NCBI GenBank assembly: GCA_030549495.1 | Contig: JAUIRK010000898.1 | Coordinates: 1,674,001 to 1,738,000 of the forward strand | From: Nectonema munidae | Lineage: Eukaryota; Nematomorpha; Nectonematoida; Nectonematidae | Length of the DNA stretch: 64,000 nucleotides | Reading direction: 5' to 3' | Shown: positions 33,760-44,620 of the stretch, piece by piece | Position numbering within the stretch: position 1 is the first letter of the stretch | How the letters are laid out: every line of letters starts with the position of its first letter | Made by a program: the position numbers and the translations under genes | The notes under the pieces: generated by a model | The model's database searches: none | What the model was told of the DNA's origin: nothing | What the model saw: only the letters and a program-made list of their open reading frames with translations

Positions 33760-35892
33760 ACATAACCACCACACCCACACCTTCCCTGACAACTCAATAT
33801 TTAATTCCATGCTTAAATCAGGGGCGTATTTTTTTTTCTAAGAGGGGCAAACTTTTTTTGGGCAATTTTCAAAATTACTGGTCTGGAAATACCACGGGAG
33901 ACCAAATATTCAAGCTATCCTTTAAAATAGAGTGTATTCAGCCCTTACCTAAATTTATAAGACTAATTTATATTTTTTTACAAAATTGGTGAAATTTAAA
34001 TACTATACTTCCAGCGAAAATATTTTAATTAAATTTGCTTATCGCTGATACACTAGTTTAAAAAAATCCAAAAATATTAGGGGCGAATAGGCTTTTCATT
34101 TGAAAATGAAGTAGTCTACCCATGCACACTACAGGAATTGTTGAGGGATATTTGATTGATAGAGAAAACAACTAAAAAAAATTAACTGAAGGTTGGAGAC
34201 CTTCCTACACCAACCTACAAACAAATCGGTTTACATCTTTGACTCAGCTCACGAACTATTACTCAGATCATACTCGAAAATTAGAGCTTTTATAATTCTT
34301 TATAAGGGATGTTCCTATCTCCTTTTTCTATAGGGTTTGAATTATGTATTTAAAGTATTTTACATAGAGCAAGATAACAGTTTTTATTCTTAATACTCAT
34401 ATTTCACACACTTGGTTCATGAACATTTTGGGTAATTAATGGCTTTACGAAACGAATTAAGTTTGTAAAACGAGGTTGCACTGTATTTTAATTGTTCTTG
34501 ATAAAGACCCTGACGTTTTAAAATTTGAACACATTTTTTTCTTTCTGCAAAGTCAAGAACTTAAATAAAGAATTAAAGTTATTTTTTAAACCTTATTCTT
34601 TGATTTTATTCACTTTAATACATAAAGTGTATAAATCGCTCAAAATAATGAAAACTTTGAAAAATATTTTACTATTCATAAAAATAATTTTTAGTAAATA
34701 ACTTGACCGAGTTATGCGCATCATAAACAGGTGATTTTGGAAAAATTACAATTAAAAAATATATCGTCCGCGTTTCTTTAAAAAAGGAAAGAATGTTCTA
34801 CGATTGAGTTGTACTCAATAAAAACTTAAAAAGTAATAAAATTTTAAGTGAAAAATAAGAGTAGTTTTTCGAAAAAGATATAAAAACAAATGATAACTCC
34901 TGAATAATATTGTGCATGAATTTTCAAAAAGTACCCTAGGCCAAATTTTAATTACGAGCATGATAATTTAAACTACAAGAGTGATGCTGAGCATGCATAT
35001 ATCAAAACAAGATTTTTACTTTGTACCAGGAAGTGAAAATTTCATGATGTAATACTTGAGTATAATGCAATGTATTTGTTTCTTATAAACTAGGACATAG
35101 GTGACTACTGTTGTAGGTAGGTAACATCTCGAAGCACTTTCCGAACAGAATCGATACTAAAGGTGTAACAATTATGAAAGAAGAGCTAATGTGGATATCA
35201 TCTAATGAGATACTACACGATTCTAATTAATTAGATACTACAAAAATACTCATATTCAAATTTAATACTTGTGTAAAAGAAAAAGAAATTTTAAATACAC
35301 GGGTCTAATTGCTATGAGGTAAAATTGAAAATTTTCTCATTAGTAGTTTGGTTAAACACTGTCCTTCAACTTAAATTATAGGTAACCGTTTTTCACGTAA
35401 GTGTATATCATATTTATACATTTCAATTCAAAATAAGAAGTCTTAAAGATTTTTTATTCATAAAGGAGAGAAGTACTTTTGCATTTTATGAAGCATGATG
35501 GCACGAATTTTATCAGAAGCAAATAATTCTGAAATCTATTTTTACTTTCTCTTCGTCATTGTCTTCATCTTTTCCACCTTTTATCTAGGGTCGATGTTTC
35601 TGGCAAGTGTTCTCAATCTACTTTGTTCTTGAACTGGCCATCTTGAAGTTTGCAAATTTTTTTACATTTGGATGCCTTCCTACAGCTAACCTTCCCCATT
35701 TATCCAAGCTTGGGACAGACACCAAGTTGGACTAAGAATACTGAGTGGCCTTCTCTACTATTTTTGACTTTCTCTGGAAAGAAAATGTTCAAAATATTAA
35801 TTGCACCTAGTAAGCAAAGGTCACTCCAATTGGGCTTCAATATTTATAGTTAATTTTTTGTAACTTTGTTAACCCATTTTAATTAACGTCAG
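33760..35892. other. Intergenic with solo element ends
   Basis: A CAGGGGCGTATTTTTTTTT end at about 33822 has no partner. Otherwise AT-rich; short frames here (33666-33992, 35650-35853) look accidental. Confidence 0.4.
34436..34484. repeat. Tigger/pogo-like terminus
   Basis: TTTACGAAACGAATTAAGTT followed by TGTAAAACGAGGTTGCACTG. Read inward from its end this is CAGTGCAACCTCGTTTTAC, the style of Tigger terminal repeats. The other end was not found. Confidence 0.4.
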
Positions 35893-36066
35893 GATTAGGG
35901 AGTTGGAGTCGGTATCTAATAAAATTTAGGAGCAGGTTTTTTAAATATAAAAAAAAAGTTTAATATTTGTAAGAATATGGATTGACCCTTCTTTATTCTT
36001 AGTTGCAAGCGAAGAGTTGGCAATAAGTATTCGCACTCGGAGCCGCATTTTTAAAGTACTTGGAGA
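35893..36066 (+). repeat. GGAGTCGG-type dispersed repeat, copy 1
   Basis: Contains GGAGTTGGAGTCGGTATCTA, ATAAAATTTAG, GACCCTTCTTT and GAAGAGTTGGC, and ends near CTCGGAGCCG..AAGTACTTGGAG. The same order occurs in reverse complement at 59318-59612. Probably a non-autonomous DNA transposon family whose ends contain the short GAGTCGG motif. Confidence 0.6.
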
Positions 36067-36558
36067 AAGCAATATTGGTTGTCTTACAATAATTTTTATT
36101 GTTCTAACACATCAAATTCTTATCTGTAAAAAAAAGCCAAAACTTGTAACTTTTGGTCCATATGATCTTAGCTTTAATACCATTTAATCATATTTATTAA
36201 AATAAAAGTGTACAAAAAATTTATTTAATAAATATGTATAGTTTGTTTATATCAAAAATTTAGTTGTGTTTTGTAAACAAAAACATTAAAACACTTTAGT
36301 GAAATATTCTATCTTTTGTTCTGTTTCTTTTTTATTTAAAACTCATCTTTAATTATATAAAATTAATTACTATATAAATTAGACAATATTATTCTTCATT
36401 ACAATTAAATCATGTCAGAAAACTACAGAAAGAGAAAGAGAATCACTGTGACAAAAGATGAGAGAAAGCTGGTGCATCATCAGCATGTGTTTGTTCAAAA
36501 ATACTACAAGACCCTTTGAGACACTGTGATAAACATTGCTTACTTATTGTGCTTAGTT

Positions 36559-36743
36559 AGGAAAACGGAGGCTCATTCGCCCCAAACTTCTTGATATTTT
36601 TATTGTGTCTACAAAAATCTAAACGAGCACTTCAACCTAAACTGAAAGCCCTTTCTAAAATGTCCAATATTCGACTCTGTGAAGGAAACATTGGTGAGTC
36701 ACAGTTGCAAAGAAGGAATTTCAGGTATGAAGGCACCTTGATG
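36559..36743 (-). pseudogene. Duplicated fragment of the neighbouring ZUP1-like gene
   Basis: This 185-bp stretch matches 39045-39229 of the ZUP1-like gene in the same orientation. By eye there are about a dozen differences, including a one-base deletion that breaks the frame. It corresponds to roughly residues 450-512 of the protein. The match stops abruptly on both sides, so it is a partial segmental copy and not a retrocopy of the whole message. It lies 1.9 kb downstream of the gene's 3' end, beyond the MITE at 37.07 kb. Confidence 0.88.
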
Positions 36744-36749
36744 AGATTA

Positions 36750-37070
36750 TTTTATCTACGGTTTCGAAAATAATACAAATATTTAAAATCAAGAGGGCGG
36801 GGGTCACAGATGACCTGTTTTTACCCCTACCGGACGTCTATGCTTATCAGCCATCTTTGTCCATCCTGCTCGTATCCATTTCAAGGAAACGGAAGAAATG
36901 AATCCAAATCGGTAAAATATCTCCGATACTTGAAAAAAGCACTATTTTTACGATTCCCCTTTCTGATTGATCGTCCCATCACTAATTTTAACCGAAAGAA
37001 GTGCGATTCAGAAGTTCTCTTTTTTCACTCAAGCGGGGCAAATGAATTAACCCTTTTTTTGATTTTATAT
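36750..37070. other. GC-richer spacer of unknown origin
   Basis: Sequence from about 36796 to 37045 is less AT-rich than its surroundings. It contains an 88-codon frame (36810-37076) that I do not recognise. It sits between the ZUP1 fragment and the MITE and could be an old exon or element scrap. Confidence 0.3.
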
Positions 37071-37595
37071 GTATAATGTATAAAAAGCGAAAAATGTATA
37101 GGAATTTTCTTTGCATGGATGTACTACATAGCACCATGTGTACAGTGTACATTGAATACGTGAATTAATACTCTATCTTACACAACTTTTCGTATGTATC
37201 CATGTAAAGAAAATTTTCTATACATTTTAATAGATTTTTCTCTATACTTGCTATGTACAATTTTGTACATCCATGTTAACTAAATTTCTATACCTTACAA
37301 TGAAAGTTTTCCTATGTACACATGAATTAATACTATCTTACACAACTTTTCGTATACTTGCTATGAACATCCATGTAAAGAAAATTTTCTATACATTTAA
37401 ATAGATTTTTCTCTATACTTGCTATGTACATCCTGTTAACTAAATTTCTATACCTTACAATGAAAGTTTTCCTATGTACACGTGTAAATTGAATACGTGA
37501 ATTAATACTCAATCTTTCACAACTTATCGTATACTTGATACGTACATCCATGTAAAGAAATTTCCTATACATTTTTCGTTTTTTATACATTATAC
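37071..37595. mobile_element. MITE with ~50-bp inverted ends and internal tandem repeats
   Basis: The left end GTATAATGTATAAAAAGCG continues through AAAATGTATAGG to CATGGATGTAC at about 37122. The right end is its near-perfect reverse complement, finishing at GTATAAT read inward (37595). The interior holds about two and a half copies of a ~165-bp unit with landmarks GAATTAATACT, CACAACTT.TCGTAT, CCATGTAAAGAAA and CCTTACAATGAAAGTTTTCC. The minus-strand 85-codon frame across it is accidental. Confidence 0.8.
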
Positions 37596-37599
37596 CTAT

Positions 37600-38656
37600 A
37601 TCTTGATTGAATAGTTTTATCTCACGAAAACTGGGAATTTGAAACAGCTAACCCAACCAAATAATTAAACTAATTAACTAAATAAATACGAACTAAATTA
37701 TCAACTAATTAATTAACTCTCTTCTTAAATTTTCCTCAAAAGTTTTATGCTCAGTTTTTGACTGAATTCTACATTATAGGTTTTCTGAAAACTGGCCACC
37801 AATCTTATTTACAGAGCTTAAAGCTTTCTTTTAAAAAAGGTTTAGATTTGTCGATATATGGAACACTTTCAATGATCTACAATTTTTTAGAGATTTTGTA
37901 AGCAAAAAAGTCAAATAATATTTATGAATGAAAAACTAAATACACTTTTCCTTATCAGGTTAAAATTTTTTATTGTTGAAATATTTTTTGGTTGAAATGT
38001 CAATTGGTTCGTTTGACCCTTAGTTGAAATGTCTTGATTGAAACGTCCTGTCACCAGTTTTTTCTTATCCTTATAAAAATTTCAATGTGTGTACGTACAT
38101 ATCTTCAAATTCCGTATATGAAAACAATTCTCAAAAAAAACAATGAAAAATTGGATTATGTAAAACTAAATTAATATTTTAATTTTGAATACAACGGTAA
38201 AATTAACTAAACATGCATTCTTTATAGAGTGGTAGCTTATTTATTCTTATACGAAAAAATTGTAAAAAAGTTGATACTCTGGTGACAAATCATTTTAAGA
38301 TAGGAACAAGATTAGAAAATAGTTATATCATTTAGTAAATAAGGAAAATTGTGTAAAACACAATAGATTTTAAAACCTTGTACTGTTAAAATCCAGAACA
38401 AACACTTTTTCATAGTTGAGAAAATAGATAAATTAGTTTTAGGAAAGGCATTAAAATTGAATAAACTTTACTAAATGACAAATAAATCACTTAAAAATAT
38501 GCATAAGATAGAAGCAAAAAAGGATTAATAAATAGAGGATATAAACTTTTTTTATATTTATATAAAGAGTAGATGGAGGGTATACACTTTAATATATTAA
38601 ACGTAAAGAGAAGAAAAAATTATAAAGTTCTTTTGACGAATCGAGCGAATAAAAAT
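37600..38656. other. 3' flank of the ZUP1-like gene
   Basis: AT-rich. Apart from the single GAAACGTCCTGTCACC end near 38036-38055, nothing is recognised. The gene's 3' untranslated region probably lies in 38.4-38.66 kb; several AATAAA-type signals are present on the minus strand, none decisive. Confidence 0.4.
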
Positions 38657-40579
38657 TTATGGTATCTTGTATGTTTGCACAATTTTTGATTGTTTATACT
38701 GACGTAAATTCATTAAGCCAAAGATAGCGAGAAGTTCGTATTTTGGAGCCATTAGATAAGACTCGCGCTTAATTAAAGACAGAGAAAACTTTAAATTTGC
38801 ATTTTCTCTACAACGAGCAAAGTCGATAGAGAGCAATTGCCATTCATTTGCCGTTTTTTGATATTGAACTCCAATGACTAAGTTAATTTTCTGTTGGAAT
38901 TCTAGTATCAATGGAAAAGGATAGTAATTTGGCTTATCTTGTGTAAAGTATTTTATGATCCAATTCAAAAGGCGAATGTGGTGTCCATTTCGATGAGTCG
39001 GGTGGTGGAAGTAAAAAAGTTGGCAATCGACTCCGAGATAAGAGAGGAAAACGGAGGCCTCATTCGCACCCAACTTCTTGATATTTTTATTATGTCTGCA
39101 AAAATCTAAATGAGCACTCCAACCTAAACTGAAAGCCCTTTCTAAAATTTCCAATATTCGACTCTGTGAAGGAATCATTGGTGAGTCACTGTTGCGAAGA
39201 AGGAATTTCAGGTATGAAGGCACCTTGATTAGAGAGGATAGGAGCATTTGAAGATGATTGCAACCGTTAATTACTTCGCTACCAGAAATATTAAATATAT
39301 AATCAAGGTTACTACATAGCCAGGCATTTGACAAATTCTTGATATCTTCATTCCATAATATATCTTTGAACCACAGGAGAGAATTGTTATCAGTGAGAGT
39401 TGCAAGTCGGCTACTTTCATCATCAGTATCATCGTAGAGCATGGGCTTTTGAAAGTTTAGTTCTTGGGATTGAGATTTGTCAGAAGGCATTACATCCTTA
39501 TTGTCTAAGTTGATGGAGGAAAAAATATTGCGTTTATTGTTCGACTGAGAAGTATTAATGAATAAGCGAGAAGATTCCTTTGAATGGAACTTAGCCAAAT
39601 GAATCTTCAAATTAGAACTTGAGGTAAAGACATTTGAACAAATAGGACATTCAATGTTATTATATTTGACAAAAGAAGAAATATTTTTAATTTTCGAAAG
39701 GGGTCTTTGGGAAGATGAGTTTTTATCTTTGAAAGAAGTGTCAATTTCATTCACTGAAAATAAAGGTTTTTTAAAAGTAATCTCTGTAGACTTTTTTTCT
39801 TGGTCCAAATGAGAAGGTGTTAAAGCTTCATTATCTACTATATCATTGGAAGCATCGTCTTCTCCTGCAACTCCACTCACCAATTCTACATCGCTGCTCG
39901 ATTCATTTATAGAGGACAAGCAAGAAAGAATTGGAAAATTAGGCCAGGAAAAATGTGAGCTGAGATTGGAATTGATATTTTCACTAGAAGTCGAAGGCAA
40001 GCTCTTTTCTTTAGGATTGCGAGAAATGACTTTGCAATCGTCTACAGTGATGAATTCGTTTTTCAAGACATTGGATGAGTCCGAACTCGATAAAAAATCA
40101 ATGCTTTCTTGAGATAAAGAAATGCCACGATTAGCAGACAAATTGAGAGATGGAATAGGGGAGGGAGGCCTATTCAAAATGGAGGAACTAGATCGTTTGA
40201 GCGATTTATCAATCGGTTTACAGGAATTGTCATTTGGAATCTCATCTATCCTTTCAAGACTCAGCAAAGATGATAGACTAGAATGGGCTGAAGTACGTCT
40301 TTTATAAATGGGACTGAAGGATCTCAGTTTCAGCCGAAACTCCTCAGAAAACATATCGTCGCGAGGAAGCGACTCATAACTGCGTGCAGTTTGTAACTTA
40401 AAATTTGAATGATGTAATTTACAGGTATTCTTACTATCCAGAAAAAAAGCAGGATCGATTGTTTTCTCATTCTCCAGATAGTAATCATCCTCGGTAGAAA
40501 TATTAAGAGTTTTAAAATCCCGACTTAAGCCTTCTTTTGAAGATTCATTACTCGTAGCCATATTCTTGGAAGATTGCAT
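38657..40579 (-). CDS. ZUP1-like (C78 family) protein, probable pseudo-peptidase
   Basis: 640 residues, one exon, ATG at 40579-40577 to TAA at 38659-38657. ZUP1/ZUFSP is a C78-family cysteine peptidase that cleaves K63-linked ubiquitin chains at DNA damage sites. Seen here: a Ser-rich low-complexity N-terminal half, one C2H2 zinc finger (C311, C314, H327, H332) and a C-terminal C78 domain from about residue 415. Matches to ZUP1 as I recall it are NAWLCSNLDYIF, CNHLQMLLSSLI (ZUP1 CGYRNFQMLLSSLL) and LVIGVQYQK (ZUP1 TVIGIEEKK), plus a final YKIP (ZUP1 EKIP). The cysteine (C440) and aspartate (D586, LLSIDFA) are kept. The HQGHSRTVIG histidine position is Lys (FQQKINLVIG), and two residues are missing just after the cysteine. 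So peptidase activity is doubtful while folding and ubiquitin binding may persist. ZUP1 family 0.85; loss of activity is inference. Confidence 0.85.
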   Translation of the reverse strand: MQSSKNMATSNESSKEGLSRDFKTLNISTEDDYYLENEKTIDPAFFLDSKNTCKLHHSNFKLQTARSYESLPRDDMFSEEFRLKLRSFSPIYKRRTSAHSSLSSLLSLERIDEIPNDNSCKPIDKSLKRSSSSILNRPPSPIPSLNLSANRGISLSQESIDFLSSSDSSNVLKNEFITVDDCKVISRNPKEKSLPSTSSENINSNLSSHFSWPNFPILSCLSSINESSSDVELVSGVAGEDDASNDIVDNEALTPSHLDQEKKSTEITFKKPLFSVNEIDTSFKDKNSSSQRPLSKIKNISSFVKYNNIECPICSNVFTSSSNLKIHLAKFHSKESSRLFINTSQSNNKRNIFSSINLDNKDVMPSDKSQSQELNFQKPMLYDDTDDESSRLATLTDNNSLLWFKDILWNEDIKNLSNAWLCSNLDYIFNISGSEVINGCNHLQMLLSSLIKVPSYLKFLLRNSDSPMIPSQSRILEILERAFSLGWSAHLDFCRHNKNIKKLGANEASVFLSYLGVDCQLFYFHHPTHRNGHHIRLLNWIIKYFTQDKPNYYPFPLILEFQQKINLVIGVQYQKTANEWQLLSIDFARCRENANLKFSLSLIKRESYLMAPKYELLAIFGLMNLRQYKQSKIVQTYKIP

Positions 40580-41898
40580 CACCGCTCACTCATGGAATGA
40601 CTCGTAGAAAAAAAACCGCAGGAAACTTTTAACATTTTTACCTTAAAAATAAAACTTTTAATATAAAGAGATCAATTAGACTGGAATAATGCACGTGACA
40701 GTTAAAAACAAAACAAGATATCAAATCTATTTTAAATTAATGACGACAAAACAAATCAATACTCACTAAACTAAATGATACTGTTGTTGAGAAATATCGA
40801 TTATTATCAAATAAATATAACAAAAATAAGATATCCATTAAAAAATCTATTACAAAATTCGACATTATTCAATAAATATGCTGAAATGAGATAACTGAAT
40901 CAAGATCAACTAACTGTAAAGTAGTTAGTTATAGGATGAATATTTTTCTCTTTTTAAATAAGTATCGCACTAAAAGCTCGCCTAAGATGATTTGCATAAT
41001 GGGTTTAAAGATCCTAAAAGATATTGAAGCCATTTTTTGATTCTTAGATCAAGGTTCAAGACTTATAAAGATGTAAAATAATCAATAAATGTTCGAAATA
41101 GTTAAAGATATTTAAATGAAAAATAGTGCTTTGATCTCATTTTTGAGAAGAATAAGAGGATAAATAAAAAACTTTATAATAAATAACAAGACAAACATGG
41201 AATTTTATTATGTACCAGATTAATAATATATTGATATCAAATTTTTCTATTATGTTCATATTATAAAAAAGATTTTCAGTAATCACAAAGCTAAAAAATG
41301 AAATAAAATACTTTTTGTGAGTTTTGAACATTGAAAAAAAACTTAAAAAATAAATGCACTAAAACATTATCAATTTTTCAATAGAAATGACTGATTTTAG
41401 TTTTTTTCCATTTGAACAGTGTGAAATAACAGTATATTCTAGTAAGTCATTGTTTCTCAACCTTTTTGCTTAAATCGCCCGCTATGAAGTAAAATAATGT
41501 CCAAAATCTTTTCCCTTCTTTATAAAACTTTTATTCCAGTTTTTCATTCCGTTTAAGTTCAATAAACTCTTCATAAAAATGTCCTTCTACAGCTTTCATA
41601 TTACAATAAAATGAATTTATCGCCCTTTTTCTAGTTAGGGTTAAGATTCCGAACAATAAGCGATCTTTCAGCTGAGATTTAAGTTTAGAAAAAATATGAA
41701 TTTAATTGTAATTCTCACTACATTAAATTCTTATGTAAAAAAAGTAGTTTTTGAAAAAATATTTGAATATTTGTTTATACAATGCCGAACTATTTGCTAA
41801 AAAATTACTCATCTGAATTTTATTTTCGCACACGAGTAGCGATTTGCCAAACGGTTGAGAAATTCTGTATCTAGATCAGTGGTTTAATTGTTCTAGAG
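40580..41898. other. Upstream of the ZUP1-like gene, AT-rich
   Basis: Presumed promoter side of the minus-strand gene; no specific motif identified. A hAT-like end, CATTGTTTCTCAACCTTTTTG, lies near 41448 without a clear partner. Confidence 0.4.
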
Positions 41899-43680
41899 CA
41901 GGGTTTCCCAAACTGGATTACGTAGTAAATTATTTGGGTTCCGTGAAGTTTTTGATAAAAAGTTAAATTATTCATAGGGAAGAGTAATCAATTTTTAAAA
42001 TATAAAAAGATTAATGGTATGGATAGATTTAAGCCAAACTTAAAAATACAAGAAAATTCTTTTATTTTATTTTTGAGCAGAAAAATTAAACTTTTTCAAA
42101 CCCAAATGGATAAATGTTTAAATTTAGCAAGCGATGGAAATTTAAATGTAAATAAGCAGCTTCCTAGTAGTACAAACGAAGATATTGAGGCCTGAAACTA
42201 CAGCCAGTTCATCTTTAAAAGTTTCATTAAAACCATATGGTGGTAAAAGCAAAATCAGAAAATACGTCGAAGCTTTTATTTCTTATGGTTTTACCTGGAC
42301 AGGTGATAAGAAAAAAGCAAGTGGTTTGTGTGTTGAATGTGGAAAGTTTTTGAACAATAGCTGTATTCAATATCAAGACGAATCCATGCAATGTCAAATT
42401 TTTGTGAAACAGAGTTTATAAAAATAAAACAAAGAAAATAAAGCAAAAATAAAACAAAGAAATGAAAATGTTGATAGTATTCATTGTTGTCTTCATCATC
42501 AAACATTAGCAATGAAACACATGGCCGAAAACTTGAAACTAGTATTAAACGATGTTGTTAAAATGGTAAATTTTATAAAATCAAGACCTTCAAATGCAAG
42601 ACTCTTCAGTTTATTATGTGTATATATGAGAAGCATTCATGAAACACTATTGTTGCACACTGAAATACGTTGGTTGTCTCGTGGAAAGTGCTAGCACAGT
42701 TTTTCGAATTACGTGAAGTTATGTTTTTTCTATCCGAACATCCTTTTCAGCTTTCAGCACAATTAAAAGATCGGCGGTGGATAGAAAAATGGCATATCTT
42801 TTCGATATATTTGCTTGTTTAAATGAAGTTAATCTTGTAATGCAAGGTACACAGGAAACATTTTTTTAAGTTAAAGATAAAATGAATGCCTTTCAATGCA
42901 AAACTAAAACACTGGGGTGAATAAATTTCTAAGGGTGATGTGGAATGCATTAAAAACCTGAGTAGTTTTTTAGAAGGAAATGCAATTTCCTTGAGTCAAG
43001 AAACAAAAGATTTGGTTCTGCAGCATTTATCATATATGAATGACTTGATAACGCAGAGTTGAAAATCCTTTTGTAGATTCGTTAAATTTAAACGATCTTT
43101 CACAGAAAGAAAAGGAACAGCATATAGACATTAGGGTTATGACTTTTTAACTTTTTTTGATTTTTTGAAAACCCCTCATAATTTTTAAATGAGTTTTTTG
43201 TTATAAATCATCAAAATTCCTGTAATTTTTTTTAAGTTTAAAAAAGTCACGCCCCTCTTGTGAAACAATGTTTGACTGATACTGAACCTATTTTACCTAG
43301 TGTGTCAAATATTGACATAATTTATTCACATCATTAAAGAGTGAAAATTAGTTTTAAAAGATGAAGCATGATTAAATAAATCAATTAACGTCCTTCATCT
43401 ATCATTAATCTCAAAAATTTGTTTTCATTTCATCTTCTGCTCTCATTTAAATTTTCATCTTTTCCAGTTTTCTGTTTCTTATATCTCAAGATATAACACT
43501 CACTTATTGAAATATTTCAGGTAATAATTAAAGAAAAAAAGATTTATAGAAGCAGCCGACTCAACACTAAAATATAAATTTAAAGGGGATCCGTCAAAGT
43601 TTTGGATGGAATTATTACCGGAATACCCTGACATAAGCGCAAGAGCTTTAAAAATAATATGAGATTTCCGTATATACGGT
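41899..43680 (+). mobile_element. hAT element with broken ZBED-like transposase, right end missing
   Basis: The left end CAGGGTTTCCCAAACTG at 41899 is a hAT-style terminus. Coding relics follow on the + strand. A BED-like zinc finger region comes first (YGFTWTG..., then LCVECGKFLNNS, 42270-42360). The RNase-H/hAT core comes next (LKLVLNDVVKMVNFIKSRPS, LLLHTEIRWLSRGK, 42530-42690). The dimerisation end reads YKFKGDPSKFWMELLPEYPD (about 43570-43630). Several stops and frameshifts separate them. About 400 bp of unrelated sequence (roughly 43131-43545) interrupts the frame before the last block. No right terminal repeat was found. Confidence 0.78.
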
Positions 43681-44284
43681 ACATATACATTTTTTTATTT
43701 GATAGTGATATATTGGTTATTTTTTTTATTTGATTGTAAACGAAAAAAATTTCGTGGAAGTTAAATTTTCGCGACTTGAGAGTTAAAAAAAAGTTCGTGT
43801 ACTGTTATTTTCGGGCGGAATCAAATATTTTCAAAATTATCTTCATATGTTATACTTATTTTTCTCTGCAGGAGTTATAGAGTAATATATTCGTGAGTTA
43901 TATATTGGTGAAATATCAGCCTTCCGCGAAAATAAAATATCAGGAAAATTTTTTTATTCCTTAATCTGGCATTTTAAAAAATGAATGATTCCCGGAAACT
44001 ATTTCCCATAAATTCCAAACAAAAACAAAAACACAAAAATCCATGAGCACTAGTTAAAAGCCATTATCAAAGATAAATTCAAGAGCTTCGAAATGAATGA
44101 AAAAAATAATCATTTTTTAGTTCAAATAACATCTGAACACGGAGAAAAAGTACAAAATAGCACATCCTTAGAGATTCAAATGCCTTTTATTCCTCCGCTC
44201 CAGCATTACAGTTGTTATTCGCTGCACTCTAGCATTTATTGAGTGAAGCCGCGTTGCTATTTGATAAAGATTGACAAATGATAT
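43681..44284. other. AT-rich spacer with CGCGAAAATT-like phrases
   Basis: ATTTTCGCGACTTGAGAG near 43770 and CCGCGAAAATAAAATATC near 43925 look like the inverted ends of a small repeat (about 43745-43945). The identity is too weak to call an element. Confidence 0.3.
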
Positions 44285-44620
44285 TGTATCGCGGATGTAT
44301 CGGATATCCGCATACATTTTTAGATCCTCTTATCACCCTCATCAGCGAATTATTTAAGTTTCAACATCCACATTCCCAATTTTAAATATTTTTCTTTTTC
44401 CTATACTGCAAAGTTTTTTTCGGATTTTCACTTTTCACTCTTACCAAAATGTTTATGAGTACGTCTTTATGATAACATACTTACAATGACATCTCTCTAA
44501 ATTTTTAAAAAGTAGAAAAACAATAGAATATATATCCTCGCATCCACGCATACAAAAAAATTAATTCTAACATCTGCATTTGAGGATACAAAAAATTTCA
44601 CATACGACACATCTCCATAA
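44285..44620 (+). repeat. Dispersed repeat A, copy 2
   Basis: Starts at GCGGATGTATCGGATATCCGC and follows the copy at 20.0-20.39 kb block by block (CTATACTGCAAAGTTTTTTT, CTCTAAATTTTTAAAAAGTA, TTCTAACATCTGC). Both copies have the same orientation. Confidence 0.55.

Noticed and set aside
36421-36520. Short frame starting MSENYRKRKRITVTK
   Set aside because: Only 35 codons. The basic start resembles some transposase N-termini, but nothing downstream supports it.
37071-37595. Regularly repeated units considered as a CRISPR array
   Set aside because: Units are about 165 bp and tandem without unique spacers, framed by inverted ends in a eukaryotic context.
39846-40307. Open frames of 88 and 61 codons on the + strand
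   Set aside because: They lie opposite the ZUP1-like coding sequence and have no family resemblance; they are shadows of it.
40580-40582. GTG start for the ZUP1-like protein
   Set aside because: An ATG follows immediately at 40579; GTG initiation is not expected in an animal nuclear gene.
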